Source: Lachnospiraceae bacterium UBA5895 (GTDB lineage: Bacteria; Bacillota; Clostridia; Lachnospirales; Lachnospiraceae). From it: a stretch of 26,682 nt of DNA. The stretch is from NCBI GenBank assembly GCA_002431915.1, contig DJEP01000028.1:9041-35722 (forward strand), read 5' to 3'. Below, in pieces: positions 1 through 6,466 of the stretch (positions are counted from its first letter, which is position 1; each line of letters begins with the position of its first letter). The notes under the pieces are model-generated. The model worked only from the letters and a program-made list of their open reading frames with translations. It made no database searches and had not been told where the DNA came from. The position numbers and the translations under genes are program-made.

Positions 1-684
1 GTAGAGACTGCATCCCAGACTTCTGTGAAGAATTCTACGAAATCAAGCAATAACGGCATGGACAAGGAAGCATTTTTACAGCTTCTGGTAGCGCAGATGA
101 AGTACCAGGATCCCCTGGAACCCACCTCCAACACCGAGTACATATCCCAGTACGCACAGTTCTCACAGGTAGAGCAGATGCAGAATATGTCCAGCAGCAT
201 GGATTTGCAGAGAGCAAGCTCGCTGGTAGGCAAGGAGGTCTACATCAAGACCACCACATCCTCCGGAGATACCAAACTGGTACAGGGCAGAGTGGACTAT
301 GTGTCTTATGAGAATAACAAAGCATACCTCTACATCAATGAGCAGAAGTATTCCATTGACGATCTGGATTCTGTAGTGGATGCGGAATATCTGGATGCGT
401 ACAACAAAGCCTATAACTTTACGGTTAAGCTGAACAAGCTTCCCAATGTAAACGGCATTGATCATACCGATGGAGAGACCATTGATGAGCTGGAGAAGGA
501 ATACAACGAGATGAGTGATTACGAGAAATCCTTCCTGGCAAAAGATACCGTGACCAGTCTGAACAAGTATATTGAACGTCTTAAGGAAATCCGCAAGGCA
601 CAGGAAGATGCGGATCAGAAAGCTTCCGAGGACAAAGATGAGACCGGAAAGACAGAAGGAACTGACAGCACAGAGAGCGTATAA
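1..684 (+). CDS. flgD: Flagellar hook capping protein FlgD (5' partial)
   Basis: FlgD caps the growing hook and helps FlgE subunits polymerise outside the cell. The reading frame is open to base 1, so the true start is probably upstream; an in-frame GTG at 25 exists but has no clear ribosome binding site. The family signature is clear (counting from GTG 25): KEAFLQLLVAQMKYQDPLEP, then NTEYISQYAQFSQVEQMQNM, about residues 14-55. A short beta-rich stretch (VGKEVYIK...GRVDYVSY, about residues 68-118) fits the tudor-like part. The usual FlgD Ig-like domain is not recognisable. Instead about 100 residues of charged, mostly helical sequence follow, ending in a Glu/Asp/Lys/Thr/Ser tail. It lies 29 bases before the next gene, in hook-gene order. 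Identity is secure; the function of the tail is unknown. Confidence 0.93.
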   Translation, partial: VETASQTSVKNSTKSSNNGMDKEAFLQLLVAQMKYQDPLEPTSNTEYISQYAQFSQVEQMQNMSSSMDLQRASSLVGKEVYIKTTTSSGDTKLVQGRVDYVSYENNKAYLYINEQKYSIDDLDSVVDAEYLDAYNKAYNFTVKLNKLPNVNGIDHTDGETIDELEKEYNEMSDYEKSFLAKDTVTSLNKYIERLKEIRKAQEDADQKASEDKDETGKTEGTDSTESV

Positions 685-713
685 GGCAGTAGGAGATTGA
701 CGCAGAGGGGCGA

Positions 714-1109
714 ATGGATATGGATATTCAGAAAAACAGTTTTCTGTCCATTGACCAGCTGGCGGATCAGTATTTAAACAACAGTCGCAAGACCGTAAAA
801 GCAGCACAGGAAAATCTGGTATCTTTCCAGGAAATCTTACAGAGCAAAAGTAACGAGCAGCTGAAATTTTCCAAACATGCTACGGTACGGTTGGCAGACA
901 GAGGCATTGAATTGACCGATGCACAGCTGGAACGCTTGAACGACGGAGCGCAGAAAGCGGGACAGAAGGGAATTCGGGATTCTCTGGTAATAGTGGACAA
1001 TCTGGCATTTATTGTGAACGTGCCCAATAAGACAGTGGTTACTGCGATGAACAGCAGAGAGACCGAAGATAATGTATTTACAAATATTAACGGAGCCGTA
1101 ATTATGTAG
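714..1109 (+). CDS. Flagellar operon protein, TIGR02530 (flg_new) family
   Basis: A 131-residue soluble protein with no signal peptide or membrane segment. The central motif LKFSKHATVRLADRGIELTD, followed by a helix (QLERLNDGAQKAGQKG) and a strand-rich end (DSLVIVDNLAFIVNVPNKTV), matches my recollection of the TIGR02530 family. That family is found between flgD and flgE in Firmicutes and some other flagellates. Its biochemical role is not established; the position suggests help in hook assembly or hook-protein export (inference). A purine-rich AGGGG lies just before the ATG at 714; an in-frame ATG at 720 is the alternative start. The stop is followed by a 78-base gap before flgE. Confidence 0.8.
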   Translation: MDMDIQKNSFLSIDQLADQYLNNSRKTVKAAQENLVSFQEILQSKSNEQLKFSKHATVRLADRGIELTDAQLERLNDGAQKAGQKGIRDSLVIVDNLAFIVNVPNKTVVTAMNSRETEDNVFTNINGAVIM

Positions 1110-1132
1110 ACCGGACCTTAACGGAGGCTACC

Positions 1133-1156
1133 CTCTTTCGAATGACAGAGAAAGAG
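1133..1156 (+). other. Small hairpin before flgE
   Basis: CTCTTTC (1133-1139) pairs perfectly with GAAAGAG (1150-1156) around a 10-base loop. It lies 16 bases upstream of the flgE ribosome binding site. There is no U-tract, so it is not an intrinsic terminator. It could protect the 5' side of a flgE mRNA segment from decay or be chance; weak evidence. Confidence 0.3.
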
Positions 1157-1187
1157 AATGGTTCCGAACACAGGAGGAACAAGTACT

Positions 1188-2894
1188 ATGATGAGATCAT
1201 TGTATTCTGGTGTGGCAGGACTTAAAACACATCAGACCAGAATGGACGTAATCGGTAATAATATTGCCAACGTCAACACAACAGCTTACAAATCCAGTTC
1301 CATGACTTTCAGTGAACTGATGAGCCAGACCACACAGAAGGCCAGCGGCGCCAATGCCACCACCGGTGTCGGCGGTACCAATGCCAAGCAGATCGGTCTA
1401 GGCGTTAAGGCAGGTGCTATCAACACTGCCATTACCACACAGGGCTCCGCACAGTCTACCGGTAACCCCTTTGATATTATGATTACCGGCGACAACTTCT
1501 TCGTAGTCAGCAACGGCTCCGAGAACTTCTTCACCAGAGACGGCTCTTTCTATGTAGATGGTGCCGGCAATCTGGCAATGACCAGCACCGGTTACAATGT
1601 CATGGGATGGGGCGTGGATGAAGAGACCGGTAACATCAAGCAGGATACCGTAACCGCACTGCGCATCATGAGCACGGCGAATATGACATATCCTCCCGAG
1701 GCTACCACGCAGGCAAATATCTCCGGTATTCTGGATGAGAACGATAAGGATGTGACCAGTGCCAATGGTAAGACAGTCAACCTGAATTTCTTTGATGCCA
1801 GAGGTTACAGCTATACTGCAAAGTTTACTTTCAGACAGTCCGGTGAACCGGATACCAATGTTTACAGCATGGAATTGACAAAACTGCTGGATTCCACCGG
1901 AGCAGAGGTTGACATCTCAGCGTTGGATTTTGGCAGCCGTACCCAGCAGAAGATGGAGACCAAAGTGACGCTGAATACGGATGCCTATGCGTGGAATGGC
2001 ACAAAATTGCAGACCAAGGATGGTACCACAGATGTGGCTGACCTTGCAGATATTTTTAATGCGGATGGAAGCCTGATTACTCCTGCAGACGATGCGGCAG
2101 CGCAGAAACAGCAACAGGCACTGGATGCTATTGCAGCAGCTTACGGTTATGAAGGATCTACCGATGAATTCCTGAATCTGTATATTACAAGTACGGCAGA
2201 TCCAAACCAGCAACTGACTATGCAGGAATTGCTTGGTAATATGAGGGCTGGTAAAACGACAGATGTTCTTCCGGCAGATGGCAGTGCTATTACCATGGAA
2301 GGTCGTTACTTTGAAGGAACTACCGTAGCATTCAATAAAGATACCGGCAAGCTGGAAAGTGTCGGCGGTTCCACCACGAATTTGAAGGTAAATGCGGCTT
2401 TTTCGGCATTGGGCGGTAACTTCTCAGACATTACCATTGATCTGTCCGAGTGCAACAACTACGACAACAAGGGTACTTCCACCATCGGTGCTACCAGCGG
2501 TGACCTGGACGGTCTCGGAACCGGACGCCGTCTGGGAGAAATGATCGGTGTATCCATCCAGAAGGACGGCATGATCTACGCAAGCTACGACAACGGTATG
2601 ACCAAACTGTTAGGTCAGATTGCTACCGCTGCTTTTGCAAATGCCTCAGGTCTGGAGAAGCAGGGAGACAACCTCTACTCCGCAACCCTGAACTCCGGTG
2701 AGTTTGACGGTATCGGCGTAGATATTACTGCGGGCGGCGGCTATATGTCCACCGGTCAGCTGGAGATGAGTAATGTGGATCTGTCCTCCGAGTTTACCGA
2801 GATGATCACCACCCAGAGAGGTTTCCAGGCAAACAGCCGTATCATTACCGTATCCGATACCCTGTTGGAGGAATTGACCAACCTGAAGCGTTAA
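1188..2894 (+). CDS. flgE: Flagellar hook protein FlgE
   Basis: FlgE polymerises into the hook, the universal joint joining basal body and filament. The ORF is open from 1158, but the strong AGGAGG at 1172-1177 is 10 bases before the ATG at 1188, giving 568 residues (ATG 1191 is adjacent). The N terminus has the rod/hook motif (RSLYSGVAGLKTHQTRMDVI, GNNIANVNTTAYK). The C terminus has the matching coiled-coil motif (MSNVDLSSEFTEMITTQRGF, QANSRIITVSDTLLEELTNL). Internal sequence such as GDNFFVVSNG and FTRDGSF is typical of FlgE/FlgG-type proteins. The middle (about residues 220-405) is lineage-variable, with Ala/Gln-rich sequence, and should form the outer hook domains. At 568 residues it is longer than the roughly 400-residue enteric hook protein. 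Identity is certain. Confidence 0.97.
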   Translation: MMRSLYSGVAGLKTHQTRMDVIGNNIANVNTTAYKSSSMTFSELMSQTTQKASGANATTGVGGTNAKQIGLGVKAGAINTAITTQGSAQSTGNPFDIMITGDNFFVVSNGSENFFTRDGSFYVDGAGNLAMTSTGYNVMGWGVDEETGNIKQDTVTALRIMSTANMTYPPEATTQANISGILDENDKDVTSANGKTVNLNFFDARGYSYTAKFTFRQSGEPDTNVYSMELTKLLDSTGAEVDISALDFGSRTQQKMETKVTLNTDAYAWNGTKLQTKDGTTDVADLADIFNADGSLITPADDAAAQKQQQALDAIAAAYGYEGSTDEFLNLYITSTADPNQQLTMQELLGNMRAGKTTDVLPADGSAITMEGRYFEGTTVAFNKDTGKLESVGGSTTNLKVNAAFSALGGNFSDITIDLSECNNYDNKGTSTIGATSGDLDGLGTGRRLGEMIGVSIQKDGMIYASYDNGMTKLLGQIATAAFANASGLEKQGDNLYSATLNSGEFDGIGVDITAGGGYMSTGQLEMSNVDLSSEFTEMITTQRGFQANSRIITVSDTLLEELTNLKR

Positions 2895-2898
2895 TGAT

Positions 2899-2926
2899 TT
2901 GTTAAAAATGCTTTAAAACATATAAA
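2899..2926 (+). promoter_or_regulatory. Possible internal sigma-A promoter before flbD
   Basis: TTGTTA (2899-2904), a 16-base spacer and TATAAA (2921-2926) resemble a vegetative promoter (4 of 6 and 5 of 6 matches). It sits just after the flgE stop in the longest AT-rich gap of the operon. The -10 box lies inside the left arm of the hairpin at 2918-2960. AT-rich DNA yields such matches by chance, so this is tentative. Confidence 0.25.
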
Positions 2927-2960
2927 AGGGATAGGAATTTCACCTGTCCCTTTTGTATGT
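2918..2960 (+). other. 18-bp hairpin between flgE and flbD
   Basis: The arms 2918-2935 and 2943-2960 pair over all 18 positions, with only two G-U wobbles, around a 7-base loop (2936-2942). No run of U follows the right arm; the only T-run (2951-2954) is inside the stem. It is therefore not a textbook intrinsic terminator, although the stem is strong enough to cause pausing or partial termination or to block 3' exonucleases. It lies directly after the very long flgE gene and before flbD-motA-motB, a place where hook and stator expression could be set differently (inference). Confidence 0.7.
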
Positions 2961-3062
2961 ATAAAAGATCAAGGGAAAAAAGTACTATAAAGAAATTAAG
3001 GGAATGCGGAAAAACACATAAAATGCAGAAAATGTTTGAATGATGGGGAAGGAGAAAATGGT

Positions 3063-3248
3063 ATGGTAGAAGTCACGAAGATCAATGGGGTCAAGGTATT
3101 GGTGAATCCGGATCTGATTGAACTGGTGGAAGAAACCCCGGATACGGTGCTGACACTGACCACCGGGAAGAAAATAATTGTAAAAGAAAGTAGACAAGAA
3201 ATAAAAAATCTTGTAATATTATATAGAAAGGATATTTTTGCAAGATAA
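3063..3248 (+). CDS. flbD: FlbD family flagellar protein
   Basis: A 61-residue protein with the FlbD family pattern: MVEVTKINGVKVLVNPDLIE, then TPDTVLTLTTGKKIIVKES. The family is small, soluble and found next to motA in Firmicute and spirochete flagellar operons; the B. subtilis relative is known as YlzI/SwrD and raises stator torque. GGGGAAGGAG (3045-3054) is 8 bases before the ATG at 3063, which decides against the upstream in-frame ATG at 3036. The gene is followed 22 bases later by motA, consistent with a role in stator function. It is unrelated to the Caulobacter transcription factor also named FlbD. Confidence 0.88.
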   Translation: MVEVTKINGVKVLVNPDLIELVEETPDTVLTLTTGKKIIVKESRQEIKNLVILYRKDIFAR

Positions 3249-3270
3249 TGCAGAATGTCAGGTGATTTAA

Positions 3271-4068
3271 GTGGATATAGCATCTTTAGCCGGTATATTG
3301 CTGGCATTATTCATGTTGGTATTTGGTATCATAAGTTCCGCAGGTGTGGGAGGATTCCTTGAATATCTGGATCCGGCCTCTGCAATTATCACCTTTGGCG
3401 GAGCCTTTTCCTGTACCCTCATGTCCATGAGTTTGCAGAACTACATAGCTGGATTGAAATCGTTCACACTGATCTTCAAAGCGCCCACACTGAATACTTC
3501 GGATATGATCGGTAAGATCATCGAGCTTTCCAACGTAGCCCGTAAGGAAGGTCTGCTGTCTCTGGAAGAAGCAGCGACAGATTTAGAGGAACCTTTCCTG
3601 AAAAAAGGAATTCTTCTGATCGTCGACGGTACCGATCCCGAACTGGTACGTGCCATCATGGAGACGGAACTGGTCAGCGTAGAGGGCAGACATAAGGAAA
3701 CCATTGGTTTCTGGGATACACTGGCGGCCATGGGTCCTGCCTGGGGTATGATCGGTACCCTGATCGGTCTGGTAGATATGTTGTATCACATGGACGATCC
3801 GTCCACACTGGGACCTGCAATGGCAGTTGCATTGATCACGACTTTGTACGGATCTTTGCTTGCCAACTGGATCAGTACGCCTATTTCCAACAAGTTAAAA
3901 GCAGATAATGCGGTGGAAATGCAACAGAAAGAAGTTATGATCGAGGGACTTTTGTCCATACAGGCAGGAGAGAATCCCCGTGTCATTGAAGAAAAGCTAA
4001 AATCGTTCCTTCCTCCGAAGGACAGAACAAGCGAAGATGGTGAAGAGGAAGCAGGGGGTGAAGCTTAA
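3271..4068 (+). CDS. motA: Stator protein MotA
   Basis: MotA and MotB form the ion-driven stator that turns the rotor. This 265-residue protein has the four-helix MotA layout: helices near residues 3-22, 34-53, 149-172 and 181-203. A cytoplasmic loop carries the charged residues that contact FliG (ARKEGLLSLEE, R91 and E99 in E. coli R90/E98 positions). The conserved prolines are present: MGPAWGMIGTLIGLV (P155) and GPAMAVALITTLYG (P182). The TM3/TM4 threonines (GTLIG, ITTLYG) resemble sodium-type PomA/MotP. The start is GTG 3271 with an AGGTGAT ribosome binding site at about 3260-3266. The stop overlaps the motB ATG by one base (TAATG), so the two are translationally coupled in a fixed ratio. 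Confidence 0.95.
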   Translation: MDIASLAGILLALFMLVFGIISSAGVGGFLEYLDPASAIITFGGAFSCTLMSMSLQNYIAGLKSFTLIFKAPTLNTSDMIGKIIELSNVARKEGLLSLEEAATDLEEPFLKKGILLIVDGTDPELVRAIMETELVSVEGRHKETIGFWDTLAAMGPAWGMIGTLIGLVDMLYHMDDPSTLGPAMAVALITTLYGSLLANWISTPISNKLKADNAVEMQQKEVMIEGLLSIQAGENPRVIEEKLKSFLPPKDRTSEDGEEEAGGEA

Positions 4069-4898
4069 TGGCAAAGCGTAAGCCAGAAGATCCACCGGCA
4101 GGATCACCGGCATGGATGGCAACGTTCAGTGACCTGATGAATTTGCTGCTGTGCTTCTTTGTCATGCTGTTTTCCATGTCATCGATTGATGCCAACAAAT
4201 GGAATGAAATGGCTGCGGCAATGTCTAACAGCGCTTTCAGTATTTTTAACGCAGGCTCCACGGCCATCGGCGAAGGAATACTGATCAGCAACGGTGTCAG
4301 CCAGTTGAACGATCTGGATGAATATATCAGCAATGCCGGAAGAAATGCGGACAGCGAGACGGATTCCGACAATTACGAAAAATACGAAAATACCGCTGCT
4401 CTGGAAGAGGCTCTGAATGAGAAAAATCTGCAAAGCAATGAAGAGCTTGCCGAGACGGTGCAGGAAGCAGTGGACGAGAACAGTCTGGCAGATCAGGTCA
4501 GCGTATCTTTTACAGCACAGTATGTGCAGCTGTCCATGAAGGGCGCACTGTTATTTGATTCGGGCAGTGCCGCACTGAAGGATCAGTCCAAACCGGTCCT
4601 GGACAAGGTCGGCGTGATCCTGGAGCGTTACGGCAGCGATGCTGTGATCGAGATCGAGGGACACACGGACAATGTGCCCATCCACAGTTCTAAATTCGCG
4701 GATAACGAGGAACTGAGCAGTGCCAGAGCACTGTCGGTATTCTACTACCTGGTAGAGAATACTTCACTGGATCCTTCCAACTTAAGACATGCAGGAATGG
4801 GAGACCGCACTCCGGTAGCTGACAACTCTACCGATGAGGGACGCAGCAAGAACCGACGTGTAGAGATCAGAATATATAATCCTTCCGTGGCGAATTAG
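4068..4898 (+). CDS. motB: Stator protein MotB
   Basis: MotB anchors the stator to peptidoglycan and carries the ion-binding aspartate. The single N-terminal membrane helix (about residues 17-37, ATFSDLMNLLLCFFVMLFSM) contains D22 as the predicted ion site. A linker rich in Asp/Glu/Asn follows, then an OmpA-like peptidoglycan-binding domain (about residues 143-272) with the motif IEIEGHTDNVPI and the end motif GRSKNRRVEIRIY. Length (276) is normal. The cysteine seven residues after D22, in an LLLCFF context, matches PomB-type rather than E. coli MotB-type helices, hinting at sodium use (inference). Translation is coupled to motA through TAATG. Confidence 0.95.
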   Translation: MAKRKPEDPPAGSPAWMATFSDLMNLLLCFFVMLFSMSSIDANKWNEMAAAMSNSAFSIFNAGSTAIGEGILISNGVSQLNDLDEYISNAGRNADSETDSDNYEKYENTAALEEALNEKNLQSNEELAETVQEAVDENSLADQVSVSFTAQYVQLSMKGALLFDSGSAALKDQSKPVLDKVGVILERYGSDAVIEIEGHTDNVPIHSSKFADNEELSSARALSVFYYLVENTSLDPSNLRHAGMGDRTPVADNSTDEGRSKNRRVEIRIYNPSVAN

Positions 4899-4927
4899 CA
4901 CGGAGAGGGAAAGGGAGCATAAGACGA

Positions 4928-5446
4928 ATGAAGAAAAACCTGATGACGGTACTGATTTTGGCATTACTGATCGTAAATATTGTATTGACCAGTGTCATGC
5001 TGGTAAGTATTGTAGGCACCAATAAAAAGACCGCACAGCTGGTGGATAACATCACCACAGCCATGAATCTGGAACTGACGGTACCCGGAGGGGAGAGCGC
5101 AGCAAATGTGTCTCTTACCGATACGGAAGTATATAACATTTCCGATACCATGACGATTCCGTTAAAGTGTGAGGCAGGTGCCAAGCAGGATTACATCATG
5201 TTCGATGTATCTCTGTCTATCAATAAGAAGAGCAAAGATTATAAGACCTACGGAAGCAGTGATACCCTGTCCAGTTATGAGAATCTGATCAAGGATGCCA
5301 TTACGGCGACTGTATCCGCACATACAGAAGAAGAGTGCAGTGAGGACATGGAAGGTCTGAAAGAAGAAATTCTGAAATCCATTCAGAATCTGTTCCAATC
5401 CGACTTCATCTATAAGGTCGCAATCAGCGGAGTGAAATTCGGCTGA
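4928..5446 (+). CDS. fliL: Flagellar basal body protein FliL
   Basis: FliL is a single-pass membrane protein that surrounds and supports the stator. This 172-residue protein has a short basic N terminus (MKKN) and one membrane helix (about residues 5-29). An extracytoplasmic domain follows, with the FliL pattern: a beta strand (KQDYIMFDVSLSINKKSKD), a helix region, then LKEEILKSIQNLF and a final strand (DFIYKVAISGVKFG). Direct sequence similarity in this family is low, so position between motB and fliM adds weight. The ATG at 4928 follows a purine-rich AAAGGGAG site about a dozen bases upstream. The 37-base gap to fliM holds only the fliM ribosome binding site. Confidence 0.88.
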   Translation: MKKNLMTVLILALLIVNIVLTSVMLVSIVGTNKKTAQLVDNITTAMNLELTVPGGESAANVSLTDTEVYNISDTMTIPLKCEAGAKQDYIMFDVSLSINKKSKDYKTYGSSDTLSSYENLIKDAITATVSAHTEEECSEDMEGLKEEILKSIQNLFQSDFIYKVAISGVKFG

Positions 5447-5483
5447 TGAGACACAAAAATAAGATGACAGGAGGTGAGGACCT

Positions 5484-6464
5484 GTGAGCGATATACTTTC
5501 GCAAAATGAAATTGACGCCCTTCTGAAGCAGTTGTCAGAAGGAGATTTGGACGTGGATCGGATCCAGGGCGAGGATGAAAAGCAGGTCAAGAATTACGAC
5601 TTCAGCCGTCCTACCAAGTTCTCCAAAGAACATTTAAGGACGTTAGAGATCATATTTGAACATTACAGCCGTCTGATCTCCACGAACCTCCCGGTATATC
5701 TGCGCAAAAATGTGCAGGTAACGGTGGCAAGTTCGGAAACGGTTACATTCAGTGAATTCTCCAACGCACTGTCGAATCCGTCGGTGCTTGGTATTGTTAA
5801 TTTTGCGCCGCTTAACGGCAACATTATTATAGAGATCGCAACGAACCTGTGTTATGCCATGCTGGACCGCATGCTGGGAGGCAGCGGACAACCCTTGGAA
5901 AAAAGCAGAGATTTCTCTGACATAGAGCTGACGATTTTACAGAAGCTTCTGGTCATGTTTACCCAACTCATGAGAGAACCCTGGAAAAATGTTGTTGAGA
6001 TCTCACCGGTCTTAAGCCGGTTGGAGACAAATCCCCAGTTCGCACAGGTGATTGCACCCAGTGACATGATCGCCATCGTGACTTTGAATATGAAGATCGG
6101 GGATGTCGAAGGAATGGTAAATATCTGTCTTCCTTTCTTTACACTGGAAGATGTGATGGATAAACTGAACACCAAATACTGGTTCTCCACAATGCAGGAG
6201 AATCATGATGAACACTACGAGGAATACATTGAGTCCATGATCCGCAGAGTGGATGTTCCCATCAAGGCCGTGCTGGGTAAGAGCACGATTTCGGTGAACG
6301 ATTTCCTGAATCTGCAGGTGGGTGACTGTATCCGGCTGGATTCCAGAGTCGATACCGACATGGATGTGTATGTGGGCAATATTAAAAAGTTCACGGCATT
6401 GCCCGGCACGGAGAGAGACTCATATGCTGTTCAGATCACATCGGTGATCAGAGAGGAGGAGTAA
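5484..6464 (+). CDS. fliM: Flagellar motor switch protein FliM
   Basis: FliM forms the middle of the switch (C-ring) and binds CheY-P to change rotation. The N-terminal peptide LSQNEIDALL (residues 5-14) is the conserved CheY-binding motif. The middle CheC-like domain (about residues 38-230) contains the GGSG loop at 132-135 (MLGGSGQPL), which contacts FliG. The C-terminal SpoA domain (about 255-322) includes VGDCIRLD and runs into DSYAVQITSVI. Length (326) is normal. The start is GTG 5484, 6-8 bases after a strong AGGAGGTGAGG site. The stop is two bases before the fliY ATG, so the two switch proteins are co-translated. Confidence 0.97.
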   Translation: MSDILSQNEIDALLKQLSEGDLDVDRIQGEDEKQVKNYDFSRPTKFSKEHLRTLEIIFEHYSRLISTNLPVYLRKNVQVTVASSETVTFSEFSNALSNPSVLGIVNFAPLNGNIIIEIATNLCYAMLDRMLGGSGQPLEKSRDFSDIELTILQKLLVMFTQLMREPWKNVVEISPVLSRLETNPQFAQVIAPSDMIAIVTLNMKIGDVEGMVNICLPFFTLEDVMDKLNTKYWFSTMQENHDEHYEEYIESMIRRVDVPIKAVLGKSTISVNDFLNLQVGDCIRLDSRVDTDMDVYVGNIKKFTALPGTERDSYAVQITSVIREEE

Positions 6465-6466
6465 CG

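Noticed and set aside
163..807. Minus-strand open frame across flgD
   Set aside because: Antisense shadow of a well-recognised flgD gene and of the start of the next gene; no start signal.
2943..2991. Further TATAAA boxes downstream of the hairpin (2960-2965 and 2986-2991) as promoters
   Set aside because: No acceptable -35 box at 16-18 bases for either.
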